A program made the position numbers and the translations under genes. Shown in pieces: positions 1 to 8,040 of a stretch of DNA of 64,000 nt (within the stretch, counting starts at the first letter, position 1; each line of letters begins with the position of its first letter). The notes below the pieces were generated by a model. That model searched no databases and was not told the DNA's origin. It was given only the letters and a program-made list of their open reading frames with translations. Origin of the DNA: Legionellales bacterium (GTDB taxonomy: Bacteria > Pseudomonadota > Gammaproteobacteria > UBA1113); the NCBI GenBank assembly GCA_002709565.1, contig PAPY01000040.1:1-64000 (forward strand). Direction: 5' to 3'.

Positions 1-71
1 GACCAAAGGGGGAAAATCGCGATTTCCCCCTTTGGAAACCCCCATCGCGAGATGTTAAGCGGGAACCGCTG
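1..71. repeat. Palindromic repeat family, copy 1 (truncated by window edge)
   Basis: Bases 1-71 align without gaps to 3522-3592 with three mismatches. The core is a near-perfect palindrome (about bases 3-35) centred on TCGCGA, followed by CCCATCGCGA and a second small palindrome, AGCGG-GAA-CCGCT. Copies 2 and 3 lie at 3450-3595 and 10540-10683; here only the right-hand half is visible. Unlike the other copies, this one runs straight into a coding frame: the reading frame of the adjacent rsmJ is open through the whole visible repeat back to base 1. Confidence 0.85.
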
Positions 72-546
72 CCAAGCTTGTTATATTGTGGATGGGACGG
101 CTGGTTTTGGTCAAGATGCCTGGTTGTTCGCACAGTGTGGTTGTCGAGTTGAGTTGGTCGAACGCAACCCCGCCATGGTGATGTTATTAGAGGATGCCAT
201 TGCTCGTGCGGACATTGAGACGATGCAGGTGGTCTGGGCAGATGCCAAGGAGCATTTATCAAGTCTCAAACAACAATCTGATGTAGTCTATTTAGATCCG
301 ATGTTTCCTGAACGCAAAAAATCCGCCTTGGTCAAACGCAATATGCAGGCCTTGCAATTACTCGCCGATGCGCCACAGGATGAAGCGGCCCTACTCGATG
401 CTGCATTAATCGCGGCAACTAAGCGGGTCGTCGTCAAACGCCCGAAATGGGCCGACCCACTGCCTGGGCCCGCCCCATCATTCAATGTTGAGACGAAGGG
501 TTACCGGTTTGATGTGTATGTTTGCGCTGCCAACGCCAGCGGCTGA
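1..546 (+). CDS. rsmJ: RsmJ-type 16S rRNA guanine-N2 methyltransferase, 5' part outside window
   Basis: C-terminal half of a class I SAM-dependent methyltransferase. RsmJ methylates G1516 of 16S rRNA. Visible motifs are the SAM-binding IVDGTAGFGQDAW, the acidic VELVERNP strand end, the catalytic-type VVYLDPMFPERKKSALVK block and the C-terminal ATKRVVVKRPKWADPL. The family is usually about 250 residues; roughly the first 90 residues before IVDGTAG are not visible. The first ATG (52) lies inside repeat copy 1 and has no good ribosome-binding site, but the frame is open back to base 1. Either the gene continues upstream with the repeat inserted in frame, or it has lost its 5' end. The stop at 544-546 overlaps the convergent MATE gene by 65 bases. 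The family call is firm; whether the gene is intact cannot be decided here. Confidence 0.8.
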   Translation, partial: DQRGKIAISPFGNPHREMLSGNRCQACYIVDGTAGFGQDAWLFAQCGCRVELVERNPAMVMLLEDAIARADIETMQVVWADAKEHLSSLKQQSDVVYLDPMFPERKKSALVKRNMQALQLLADAPQDEAALLDAALIAATKRVVVKRPKWADPLPGPAPSFNVETKGYRFDVYVCAANASG

Positions 547-1867
547 CAATAGCGACAGCACCAATGGCGACGCCGATGCCAGAGCCAATGTTCAAACCGA
601 TGATGCCAAGCTTTAACGGAAATGCGAGCACATAGCCTAAGGGAATGCCGATGAGCCAAATACAAATAATGCTGATTATCATCGGGACTTGAGTGTCATA
701 CAATCCCCTTAGGCCGCCGGTCATGATATTACGGGTTGTATCAAAAATCTGACCGATGACGACAACCACGAAGATCCAACGGATCAAATGAATAATACCC
801 AAATTATTGGGATCATGAATATCTATATATAACGATGATAGCTGAGTTGGTAATAATAAGAATGCACAGGCGGCAATAGCCAATACGCTCAAGCCAAAGC
901 CTAAACACAGTAATGCTAGCGAATTAATTTCGTGAAAACGTTTGGCACCAACAGCTTGTCCCACTAAGATCCCATTAGCCTGGGAAATACTGAACATCGG
1001 TACTAATACGATAAATAAATACTGGCTCACTACTTGTTGTGCCGCCAAGGCTTTGGTGCCTATCCAACCTACCATCATAGAAATAAAAAAGAATGACAAT
1101 AATTCACCGCCAGTTTGAACGCTGATGGGCCAACCGATGTTGAACATTTTTTTGAGGAGGTACAAGTCTTCGCGAAAGCGCCATTGGAAAATGCCGTACT
1201 TCTCAAATCCCGGCAACCACTTAAAGAAACCAATGAATAACAACACACTGAACCACATTTGAATAGTGATGGCATAACCAAGCCCCGCCGCCCCCAGAGC
1301 GGGCAAACCCCACTTACCGTAAATTAACGCGTAACCAGCAACCACAAGCACAATAAGATTAAGGGCGTTGCTGATAACCACCAAGCGTTGGCGCAATACT
1401 CCAAAGGCAAATTGCTGCGCTGATGTCAGCCATAATGTGGGCAAGATAGCCCAGATATAACTGTGAAAAAAGCTCACCACAATGACGACCAACTTCGGTT
1501 CTTGACCGAGGAATAATAAGATCGGCCCAATATGCCACAATATAAATGCTGCAGGCAGAGTAATTAAAATCGAGAGTAGCCAGCTCTTTTGGATCAAACT
1601 GCCGATCTCTAAATCGCGTCCTGCACCAAAGGCTTGCCCTACCATGGCACTGACAGAGAACAAAATCGACATGGTTAATACCACCACCGCGATTTGCGAT
1701 GAATAAATCAAATTACTGGCAGCTAAGGTATCGGGCCCGAGGTGAGCTAACATAATCATACCGATAAAACTGCTGATCATCGCCAAAAAACGCGAACCAG
1801 CGATAGGCACAGCTAAGGATAAGGCGCGCTTGGCCACATGGGGTGTTTTTTGTTCAGTATCTGTCAT
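482..1867 (-). CDS. MATE-family multidrug/Na+ efflux transporter
   Basis: Inner-membrane protein of about 461 residues with the twelve-helix pattern of MATE (NorM/DinF-like) exporters, which expel cationic drugs or metabolites using Na+ or H+ gradients. The N-terminal signature LAVPIAGSRFLAMISSFIGMIMLAHLG and repeated glycine/proline-rich helices such as VGQAFGAGRD and VGQAVGAKR, once in each half, are typical. An upstream in-frame ATG at 1897 would add ten residues (MPIYPQSNTT); neither start has a strong ribosome-binding site, and the inner one fits family N-termini better. The gene converges on rsmJ with a 65-base 3' overlap and is divergent from the malic enzyme gene. Substrate unknown. 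Confidence 0.85.
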   Translation of the reverse strand: MTDTEQKTPHVAKRALSLAVPIAGSRFLAMISSFIGMIMLAHLGPDTLAASNLIYSSQIAVVVLTMSILFSVSAMVGQAFGAGRDLEIGSLIQKSWLLSILITLPAAFILWHIGPILLFLGQEPKLVVIVVSFFHSYIWAILPTLWLTSAQQFAFGVLRQRLVVISNALNLIVLVVAGYALIYGKWGLPALGAAGLGYAITIQMWFSVLLFIGFFKWLPGFEKYGIFQWRFREDLYLLKKMFNIGWPISVQTGGELLSFFFISMMVGWIGTKALAAQQVVSQYLFIVLVPMFSISQANGILVGQAVGAKRFHEINSLALLCLGFGLSVLAIAACAFLLLPTQLSSLYIDIHDPNNLGIIHLIRWIFVVVVIGQIFDTTRNIMTGGLRGLYDTQVPMIISIICIWLIGIPLGYVLAFPLKLGIIGLNIGSGIGVAIGAVAIVSRWRWQRKHTHQTGNPSSQH

Positions 1868-1996
1868 TGTGGTATTACTCTGAGGGTAGATGGGCATTTA
1901 AGCATGGTTAGGAGATTTGCACAAAACCTTGATGTTACCCGCTACAATCTGTACAGTAACGGTCCTCAATTGATCACACTGAATGAAGGCAAATTC

Positions 1997-3394
1997 ATGA
2001 AAACTAATGCAAGTAATTCCATCACCGTTCGTATTAAACTCTCTAATAAGGTTGGCTCTCTCTCCCATGTTATGAGTGCTATTGCTGATGCTGGTGGCAG
2101 TATCGGCGCGGTAGATATTAACCATGTTGAAAATGATATAGTGACGCGAGATATTACTATCGATACCGTCGATGAAAAACATGCGGAACAAATCATCGAC
2201 AAAATACGCGCAGTTCCGGATGTCGAAGTAGTGCACTATTCCGACAGGACATTCTTATTCCACCTTGGCGGCAAGATTGAAATCAAAAGCAAAAACCCTA
2301 TCAAGAATCGCGATGATTTGTCCATGGCTTATACCCCCGGTGTAGCGCGGGTGTGTATGGCAATCCATAATGAGCCTGAAAATGTTTACAAGCTTACCTG
2401 CAAGCGCAATACCATCGCCGTTGTTACCGACGGTACGGCAGTACTTGGTCTTGGGGATATTGGTCCTGAAGCAGCAATGCCAGTCATGGAAGGTAAAGCG
2501 ATGTTGTTTAAAGATCTCGGTGGTGTGGATGCTTATCCGATTTGTTTAGCGACTAAAGATGTGGATGAAATTGTAAAAACAGTCAAATACATGGCGCCAG
2601 GGTTTGGTGGTATTAATCTCGAAGATATTTCTGCGCCCCGTTGTTTTGAAGTGGAAGCGCGCCTCAAACAAGAATTAGATATTCCGGTTTTTCATGATGA
2701 CCAGCACGGCACGGCTGTTGTCCTAACAGCGGCGTTCATCAATGCGATGAAGATAGTGAACAAAAAACCGAGTGATCTCAAAATTGTTGTTAGTGGTGTC
2801 GGTGCTGCCGGTGTTGCTTGCACGAAGATGCTGCAAGAAATGGGCGTTAAGAATATCATTGGTTGTGACTCCAAAGGTGTGATTGCGAAAGATCGCGGGG
2901 ATCTAAATTCAGCGAAACAAGAGTATCTCGCAACAACGAATCCCAATAATGAAACCGGTACCTTGAAAGACGTCATCAAAGGTGCGGACGTATTTGTCGG
3001 TTTGTCAGCCCCTGATATGTTAGATGAAAAGGATATCAAAGGTATGGCCAGTGATCCGGTGATTTTTGCAATGGCGAATCCTCGTCCTGAAATTATGCCG
3101 GAAGTGGCAGGTCCCCATGTGGCTGTTATGGCAACGGGCCGCAGTGATTATCCGAACCAAATTAATAACGTACTGGCATTCCCAGGTATTTTCCGCGGTG
3201 CGTTAGATTGTTATGCCAAAGACATTAATAGTGAAATGCAATTAGCGGCCGCTTATGCTATTGCGAATGTTATTAATGAAGAGAGCTTGTCACCGGATTA
3301 TATTGTGCCTAGTGTGTTTGACACCAGCGTTGCCCCAGCCGTTGCTGAGGCAGTGATTGATGCGGCCCGACAATCCGGCGTAGCTCGTAAGTAA
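1997..3394 (+). CDS. NAD(P)-dependent malic enzyme with N-terminal ACT domain
   Basis: A 466-residue cytosolic enzyme that oxidatively decarboxylates malate to pyruvate. Residues about 8-80 form an ACT-type regulatory domain ([21 protein letters not shown] and following), suggesting control by a small ligand, often an amino acid. The catalytic part shows [11 protein letters not shown] with the catalytic tyrosine, [18 protein letters not shown], the metal-binding [14 protein letters not shown] and the nucleotide-binding [16 protein letters not shown]. The open frame extends upstream to 1838, but the ATG at 1997 follows a GAAGG-like site and begins directly before the ACT domain, so I chose it. 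The gene is monocistronic and followed by a hairpin at 3405-3430. Cofactor preference cannot be read from the sequence. Confidence 0.9.
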   Translation: MKTNASNSITVRIKLSNKVGSLSHVMSAIADAGGSIGAVDINHVENDIVTRDITIDTVDEKHAEQIIDKIRAVPDVEVVHYSDRTFLFHLGGKIEIKSKNPIKNRDDLSMAYTPGVARVCMAIHNEPENVYKLTCKRNTIAVVTDGTAVLGLGDIGPEAAMPVMEGKAMLFKDLGGVDAYPICLATKDVDEIVKTVKYMAPGFGGINLEDISAPRCFEVEARLKQELDIPVFHDDQHGTAVVLTAAFINAMKIVNKKPSDLKIVVSGVGAAGVACTKMLQEMGVKNIIGCDSKGVIAKDRGDLNSAKQEYLATTNPNNETGTLKDVIKGADVFVGLSAPDMLDEKDIKGMASDPVIFAMANPRPEIMPEVAGPHVAVMATGRSDYPNQINNVLAFPGIFRGALDCYAKDINSEMQLAAAYAIANVINEESLSPDYIVPSVFDTSVAPAVAEAVIDAARQSGVARK

Positions 3395-3404
3395 GTTCCC
3401 TTGG

Positions 3405-3430
3405 CGCCAAGCACATTAGATGGCTTGGCG
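3405..3430. terminator. Hairpin after malic enzyme gene
   Basis: CGCCAAGC (3405-3412) pairs perfectly with GCTTGGCG (3423-3430) across a 10-base loop, eleven bases after the malic enzyme stop. There is no clear T-run, so intrinsic termination is only possible; it may instead stabilise the 3' end. Confidence 0.4.
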
Positions 3431-3449
3431 TCGAAGCTGGACTTTATTC

Positions 3450-3595
3450 AGCAATTCCCGCTGAAAGCGGAGAATTGCTTCCCAAATACTATCGCCAGCG
3501 CGGCAAAGCCGCGCGCATGGCGACCAAAGGGGGAAAATCGCGATTTCCCCCTTTGGAAACCCCCATCGCGAGAAGTTCAGCGGGAGCCGCTGAAC
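3450..3595. repeat. Palindromic repeat family, copy 2 (full length, about 146 bases)
   Basis: The most complete copy. In order it holds a first imperfect palindrome (AGCAATTCCCGCT ... AGCGGAGAATTGCT, 3450-3479), a GC-rich middle (GCGCGGCAAAGCCGCGC), a second palindrome (about 3524-3556, centred on TCGCGA), CCCATCGCGAGAA, and a perfect 9-bp stem GTTCAGCGG-GAG-CCGCTGAAC (3575-3595). Short open frames here are not convincing genes. The repeat ends one base before the stop codon of the convergent LytM-like gene (3597), so the element sits exactly between two gene ends. Confidence 0.9.
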
Positions 3596-3596
3596 T

Positions 3597-4535
3597 TTAT
3601 TGTAAAGTGAAACTCATTTGCGCTAGGGTTTTCCATTCGGTTTGCCCTGGTGGCAATAATTGATAGAGTACTTTCCATTGGCCTTTTTGTACGCCATTCA
3701 TGTGGCCCTTAATGGGATAACCGCCATACGCTAACCAATCCCGCAACGGTTGTTTGATATCACTTTCTTGGGCTTGGCCGTAGAGTTGGCCATTGGGTTG
3801 ATAGAATTCAAACCGTTGTTTGTAACCAGTCTGTAGACCATACACTCTTACCCAGGCAACGACAGATTCATCATCGAATGAAAATTGATTCTTGCTCGTG
3901 GTTTGTTGTTGAAGTTGCTGAATGTTCACAGGGGCAGTACTTAAGCCCGACGCAATTAAACCAATAGCCGGCGCTTTAAAAGGCTGAGCCCATATATCCG
4001 GTGTGAAAGGATTAACGGCTTTGCCATTAAAGCCGACCGCGAAATACAATTGTGGGAAGTCAGCCTTGCCGGAAGCACCGACTTGGCCGATGACTTGGCC
4101 AGCTTTGACCATATCGCCGGGTTTGACGGTGATGGAGCCATTTTTGAGGTGGCAATATTGGGCTTGCCAACCGCTAGGATCACGTAACAAAATGCCATTG
4201 CCGCATTCTTGGCCTTTTTGGATGGTATATTGGGTGTCTTTATTGTCTGCCATACCATCGCGGCTTTGCATGACTTGCCCCGCCAGGGCAGCCACAACGG
4301 GAACTCCCTGCTGCATCTCAGCCTGGGTGGGCAGAGCGATATTCAGGGCACCATCACCATTGGGGGCGATATAGCAGGTTTGGCCTAGCTGACATTGGGC
4401 TGGGAAGCTGAGCTTGATGCTCGGCAATTGTTGCTGAGGGGCCTGGTTTGGGGCTTGATTAGGCTGGGGGTTATTCTGGGCTAAGGCTGGCGCTGAAAGG
4501 ATACATAGTAGAGATAACAATAGTTTTTTTGGCAT
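3597..4535 (-). CDS. Secreted LytM/M23-like protein with degenerate active site
   Basis: Protein of 312 residues with a signal peptide (MPKKLLLSLLCILSAPALA), then a Gln/Asn/Pro-rich linker (about residues 20-37) and a LytM-like fold. The stretch GNGILLRDPSGWQAQYCHLKNG followed by VKPGDMVKAGQVIGQVGASG copies the M23 peptidase pattern, but the usual HLHFEV ending with the catalytic and zinc histidines reads QLYFAV. Loss of these residues points to a non-catalytic LytM protein, perhaps a regulator of amidases in the way of EnvC/NlpD, or a periplasmic binding protein. The start at 4535 is fixed by AGGAGG five bases upstream; an earlier in-frame ATG at 4556 lacks this. The C-terminal third is unassigned. 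Confidence 0.7.
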   Translation of the reverse strand: MPKKLLLSLLCILSAPALAQNNPQPNQAPNQAPQQQLPSIKLSFPAQCQLGQTCYIAPNGDGALNIALPTQAEMQQGVPVVAALAGQVMQSRDGMADNKDTQYTIQKGQECGNGILLRDPSGWQAQYCHLKNGSITVKPGDMVKAGQVIGQVGASGKADFPQLYFAVGFNGKAVNPFTPDIWAQPFKAPAIGLIASGLSTAPVNIQQLQQQTTSKNQFSFDDESVVAWVRVYGLQTGYKQRFEFYQPNGQLYGQAQESDIKQPLRDWLAYGGYPIKGHMNGVQKGQWKVLYQLLPPGQTEWKTLAQMSFTLQ

Positions 4536-4613
4536 ATTTCCTCCTAGAAATGACATTTTTGTCGATTTTATGCTAAAAATCCCGGAATTTCACGGTTTAT
4601 TAGGGAATAATTA

Positions 4614-4640
4614 TTAGCACTCAGGCGTTGAGAGTGCTAG
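4614..4640. promoter_or_regulatory. CIRCE operator (HrcA binding site) upstream of rpoH
   Basis: TTAGCACTC (4614-4622), nine bases, then GAGTGCTAG (4632-4640). This matches the CIRCE consensus TTAGCACTC-N9-GAGTGCTAA except for the last base, with the exact 9-base spacer. It lies 34 bases before the rpoH start. A possible sigma-70 pair, TTGAGA (4628-4633) and CATAAT (4650-4655) with a 16-base spacer, would overlap the operator, but the leader would then be very short, so the promoter is uncertain. hrcA itself is not in the window. Confidence 0.85.
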
Positions 4641-4674
4641 AATAGCCAACATAATGACTCTATGGAGGTATTAT

Positions 4675-5532
4675 ATGACGAAAGCGCTACAACCTATCAC
4701 CATGAATTTACCCGTCGGCAGCATTGATGCCTATATCCAACGGGCCCATCAAGTGCCTATGCTCAGTGAGGCAGAAGAGCACGATCTGGCCGTCCGTTTT
4801 GCCGAACATAATGATCTCGACGCTGCTCGAACCTTAGTTATGTCCCATTTACGCTTTGTGGTCCGTATAGCCCGTGGTTACAGTGGCTATGGCCTTAATC
4901 AAGCGGATTTAATTCAAGAAGGCAGTATCGGTCTCATGAAGGCGGTCAAACGTTTTGACCCCCACTATGGCGTGCGGCTTGCTTCCTTTGCTGTGCATTG
5001 GATCAAGGCCGAAATCCACGAATTTATTATCAAGAATTGGCGTATTGTCAAAATTGCCACCACGAAAGCCCAGCGCAAATTATTCTTTAATCTTCGTAAT
5101 GCCAAAAAGCGTCTCGGTTGGTTCACCAAAGACGAAGTTGAAGGCGTTGCTGAAGACTTAGGCGTTACTACAGCGGATGTGTTGCATATGGAAGCCCGCT
5201 TAAATGCCCAAGATGCGTCTTTTGATCCGGTATGGGCAACCAATGATGAAGAAGCCTATGCGCCGGCTCATTATCTTGAAGACAAGCGAGCCAATCCAGA
5301 GCAGCACGCGTTGCAAGATGATTGGTCAGACCAAAGTCGCGATAAGCTGTATGATGCATTGGCACAATTAGATGAGCGTAGCCAAGATATTTTACAAGCG
5401 CGCTGGTTAGGTGAGTCTAAAGCGACGTTACATGAATTAGCCGCTAAGTATAGTGTCTCGGCTGAGCGTATCCGTCAGTTAGAACAAAATGCCATGAAAA
5501 AGCTTAAACAAGCGATCCAAACTGAGCTATAG
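4675..5532 (+). CDS. rpoH: RNA polymerase heat-shock sigma factor sigma-32
   Basis: Sigma factor of 285 residues that directs RNA polymerase to heat-shock promoters. Region 2 is clear ([19 protein letters not shown], then [18 protein letters not shown]), followed by the RpoH-box signature QRKLFFNLR, which separates sigma-32 from other group 3 factors. Region 4 ends with [17 protein letters not shown]. The ATG at 4675 is chosen because GGAGG lies seven bases upstream; the ATG at 4654 would place that site inside the gene. A CIRCE operator stands immediately upstream, implying repression by HrcA. The gene is followed by an independent secreted-protein gene. Confidence 0.95.
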   Translation: MTKALQPITMNLPVGSIDAYIQRAHQVPMLSEAEEHDLAVRFAEHNDLDAARTLVMSHLRFVVRIARGYSGYGLNQADLIQEGSIGLMKAVKRFDPHYGVRLASFAVHWIKAEIHEFIIKNWRIVKIATTKAQRKLFFNLRNAKKRLGWFTKDEVEGVAEDLGVTTADVLHMEARLNAQDASFDPVWATNDEEAYAPAHYLEDKRANPEQHALQDDWSDQSRDKLYDALAQLDERSQDILQARWLGESKATLHELAAKYSVSAERIRQLEQNAMKKLKQAIQTEL

Positions 5533-5563
5533 TATCCTTATCAAAATTGATTTGGAGTTCATT

Positions 5564-6190
5564 ATGAATAAGCCTTTTGTCACGGCAGCAGTTGCTGTAT
5601 CTGCCCTATTCCTATCATCATCGAGTTATGCTTTTTTCTTCTCTTCCAGTACGGCAAATTGTTATATGAATGTCGGTGATAGTATGACCACTATCGAGCA
5701 AGCCTGTGGTGCTCCCACGTCAAAAGAACAAAAAGAAACCGGCGGTCCCTCAAGCAGCATTGTGCAATATTGGAGTTATGATAATACGGTGCGGGAAGGT
5801 AACTTGGCGCCACGGGTGAATCAAAACCCCGATCAAATCAGTGGCCAACGGGGGCGTTTTAACCAGAGTGAAACCTATACCATAGCCAAACAAGGACCGA
5901 ATTTAATTTTTGCGATTGATGGCCAGACTATCAAGTCGATTACTAAGAATGGCAAAAAAGTCTCTCGAGCCAGTTGTCAATCGAGCAGTGTACAAGTGGG
6001 TCAAGGGATGCAAGATTTACTCTCAGCCTGCGGTAATCCTTCAAACAAGAATATTGGCCACAAAAGCACAGACAAACCAGAAGAAACACTGACTGTGTGG
6101 AAATATGATCTCGGCCAATTCCGCAACCCAGTGGTATTAACCTTCGGCCCTGATGGTAAGTTACGCAATATCAATGCGGATGGGCAGTAA
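5564..6190 (+). CDS. Secreted DUF2845-like protein with duplicated module
   Basis: Protein of 208 residues with a signal peptide ending near SSSSYA. Two similar modules follow: CYMNVGDSMTTIEQACGAP (about residues 33-51) and SCQSSSVQVGQGMQDLLSACGNP in the second half, each followed by a strand-rich WSYD or WKYD segment. The Cys-x-VG...ACG-x-P pattern fits DUF2845-type proteins and loosely recalls the BamE/SmpA fold. Four conserved cysteines could form periplasmic disulfides. GGAG lies before the ATG at 5564. Function unknown. Confidence 0.6.
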   Translation: MNKPFVTAAVAVSALFLSSSSYAFFFSSSTANCYMNVGDSMTTIEQACGAPTSKEQKETGGPSSSIVQYWSYDNTVREGNLAPRVNQNPDQISGQRGRFNQSETYTIAKQGPNLIFAIDGQTIKSITKNGKKVSRASCQSSSVQVGQGMQDLLSACGNPSNKNIGHKSTDKPEETLTVWKYDLGQFRNPVVLTFGPDGKLRNINADGQ

Positions 6191-6239
6191 TCTAAAAATA
6201 AGTTTGATCATTATATAAAAATGCATTATATCGTATATA

Positions 6240-6563
6240 ATGAGTGGAGTGCAGGGCAAGAATCGTGATGAGTTGCTCCAACAAATCCACGCACTGGCCA
6301 AACAAGATAAGAGGTACGGTATGGTAACACTGGGTGAAGTATTAAATGATGAGTTCAAACGAATTGGATTAGAAATGGGCCTTGAGCAAGGTCTCGAGCA
6401 AGGTCTCGAGCAAGGCCTCGAGCAAGGTCGGCGGCAAGAGCGAGTCGAGATCATTAGACGCATGCTGACACGAGATATTACGTTAGATCTTATTGAAGCG
6501 GCCACTGGTGCGACTCGAGAACAAATCCTCGAAGTCGCAGCGGATGAATCAATCGGCTCTTAA
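6240..6563 (+). pseudogene. C-terminal remnant of an Rpn/PD-(D/E)XK transposase-like nuclease
   Basis: A 107-residue frame with the tail typical of recombination-promoting nuclease/putative transposase proteins: a tandem LEQG repeat (four units, an approximately 12-base DNA repeat at 6381-6429), then RRQERVEIIRRML and a short helical end. The N-terminal nuclease domain, normally about 200 residues, is absent, and there is no ribosome-binding site at the ATG. The simplest reading is a decayed fragment. It could instead be a small expressed coiled-coil protein. Confidence 0.5.
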
Positions 6564-6772
6564 CGACGGGGGGTGTTTGAACGCTCTCTCTGAGATACTG
6601 AGCCATAGCTTTTTCTCGTACTAGTCTCTGCATCATCTGGTGGGCCATCAGCAATGGCTTTATGATCAGTTTTAAACACTCCGCGTATTGAGCGTGGTAG
6701 CGTACTAGCGCTGGGTTGTGTTTTCTTATCACCCGTAATAGCTTGCTTCTCAGTTGAAGTACCTTGACCCAT
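6560..6772 (-). CDS. Small hypothetical basic Ser/Thr-rich protein
   Basis: A 70-residue frame beginning MGQGTSTEKQAITGD, polar, rich in Ser, Thr, Lys and Arg, with no hydrophobic segment and ending NTPRR. The ATG at 6772 is preceded by GAGGAG at good spacing, the main reason to accept it. It lies 38 bases downstream of ychJ on the same strand and could be the last gene of that operon. It overlaps the 3' end of the Rpn fragment by four bases. Family not recognised; a competing frame from 6786 has no comparable support. Confidence 0.45.
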   Translation of the reverse strand: MGQGTSTEKQAITGDKKTQPSASTLPRSIRGVFKTDHKAIADGPPDDAETSTRKSYGSVSQRERSNTPRR

Positions 6773-6810
6773 GATAGTCTCCTCATTGTTATGATTAAAA
6801 TAAAGCGTTG

Positions 6811-7185
6811 TTATGCAGTACCGATGTAATACCATCGACCAAGTATGCGACGAAAGACGCTATTCTCCTGCATGACTTGCAGTTTGCCATTATAGACATA
6901 ATAAGCTCTGAATTCGACTGTCGCGCGGTCTTCTTGTTCATGACTATTTAAGACGTCTAGTTTTTGCCATTGTACTTGCTCGGCCCAGGCTTTGGCGTCT
7001 TTTGAGTCAAAGCCTTCTAACGCTTGTTCTTTCATGGTGTCGGCAATGTAGTTAATATTTGCCAAACTATAAGCAGTGTAACGGGAACGCATGAGGGCTT
7101 CAGCGGTAGGCGGTATTTGTTTACCATCTAGGTAAGATTTACAGCAAGCGTCATAGGTCTTTGATGAACAGCAAGGACACATCAT
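6811..7185 (-). CDS. ychJ: YchJ-family protein with SEC-C zinc motif
   Basis: 124-residue cytosolic protein starting MMCPCCSSKTYDACC, a SEC-C-type cysteine cluster likely to bind zinc, followed by an NTF2-like domain (ALMRSRYTAYSLANINYIADTM). This is the YchJ/UPF0225 architecture; function is not established. The start overlaps the folK stop by four bases, so it is translationally coupled in an operon with folB and folK. Confidence 0.85.
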   Translation of the reverse strand: MMCPCCSSKTYDACCKSYLDGKQIPPTAEALMRSRYTAYSLANINYIADTMKEQALEGFDSKDAKAWAEQVQWQKLDVLNSHEQEDRATVEFRAYYVYNGKLQVMQENSVFRRILGRWYYIGTA

Positions 7186-7688
7186 GCTTGTGTTGCCTCA
7201 AGGGGCGATAATGCAATGGGCGTTAAGGACGATTTGTCACGATATGCCTCCCACAGCTCAGCAAAGCTTAGGTTAAACAATGGATGCTTTCGTGAGCCGG
7301 CAATATCTGCTAAGGGTCGTAAGACAAACGGGTACTGTAGAATATCATTGCGTGGCAATGTTAACTCAGAACTAAAAACCACACTGTCACCGTAGAGTAG
7401 CAAGTCAATATCCAAGGCGCGGGGGGTGAAGGCTTTGCTATCAGGTGCACGGCCAAAGCGTAGTTCGATATCAGACAGTTGTTCGATGATATCAACCAGA
7501 GGAAGATCAGTCACAACATGAACCACACAATTTAAAAATACTTCACCGTCGAAACCAACGGCCGATGACGCATAGGTGGGTGAGCAGGTTATAGTATTGA
7601 AGTGAGCTTCGATGGCGTTAATACCCTCTCGTAAGTTTTTCTGGGGCGCAATATTACTGCCTAGTGCTAAGAAAACATCAACACTCAT
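7182..7688 (-). CDS. folK: 2-amino-4-hydroxy-6-hydroxymethyldihydropteridine pyrophosphokinase
   Basis: 168-residue folate-pathway enzyme that transfers pyrophosphate from ATP to hydroxymethyldihydropterin. Motifs: VFLALGSNIAPQKNL at the N-terminus, FLNCVVHVVTDLP, ELRFGRAPDSKAFTPRALDIDLLLYG (pterin/ATP site) and the closing LPRNDILQYPFVLRPLADIA. It overlaps folB upstream by 11 bases and ychJ downstream by 4 bases, indicating one leftward transcript. Confidence 0.95.
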   Translation of the reverse strand: MSVDVFLALGSNIAPQKNLREGINAIEAHFNTITCSPTYASSAVGFDGEVFLNCVVHVVTDLPLVDIIEQLSDIELRFGRAPDSKAFTPRALDIDLLLYGDSVVFSSELTLPRNDILQYPFVLRPLADIAGSRKHPLFNLSFAELWEAYRDKSSLTPIALSPLEATQA

Positions 7689-8040
7689 CCGCTACCTCGC
7701 CACGGCTAACGCTGACACTGACCGTACCTGCTTTGATAGCGCCAGGCTTAGCGACCCGTAATTTTACCCAGGGCATATTGAAACTGTCTTGAATAAACCG
7801 TGCAGTCTTATCAGCAAGGGTTTCGATGAGTTTGAATTCGCTTTCTCGAATAAAGGTTGATGTGATAGTGGCAATGTCAGCGTAGTTAGTGGTTTTGTCC
7901 AAATCATCATCCTGGGCTGCAAGTGCTGCATCACAGGGAAGTTCCAAATCCAAAATCACGGTTTGTGGGCATTGGCGCTCCCAGGGTAAGACACCAATAA
8001 TAGTATCAACCCGTAACCCGCTAATATGGATGCTATCCAT
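7678..8040 (-). CDS. folB: Dihydroneopterin aldolase
   Basis: 120-residue cytosolic aldolase acting just before FolK in folate synthesis. Typical features are the N-terminal IHISGLRVDTIIGVLPWER, DLDKTTNYADIATIT, ETLADKTARFI with the conserved glutamate and leucines, and the C-terminal VKLRVAKPGAIKAGTVSVSVSR. It overlaps the upstream adenosine deaminase-like gene by 8 bases and folK by 11 bases. Confidence 0.93.
   Translation of the reverse strand: MDSIHISGLRVDTIIGVLPWERQCPQTVILDLELPCDAALAAQDDDLDKTTNYADIATITSTFIRESEFKLIETLADKTARFIQDSFNMPWVKLRVAKPGAIKAGTVSVSVSRGEVADEC

Noticed and set aside
3401-3663. Two rightward open frames within repeat copy 2
   Set aside because: They lie in the palindromic repeat, overlap each other in different frames, and have no ribosome-binding site or recognisable product.
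6490-6786. 98-codon leftward frame overlapping the small gene at 6560-6772
   Set aside because: It runs antisense into the Rpn fragment; the GAGGAG site fits the ATG at 6772 in the other frame much better.
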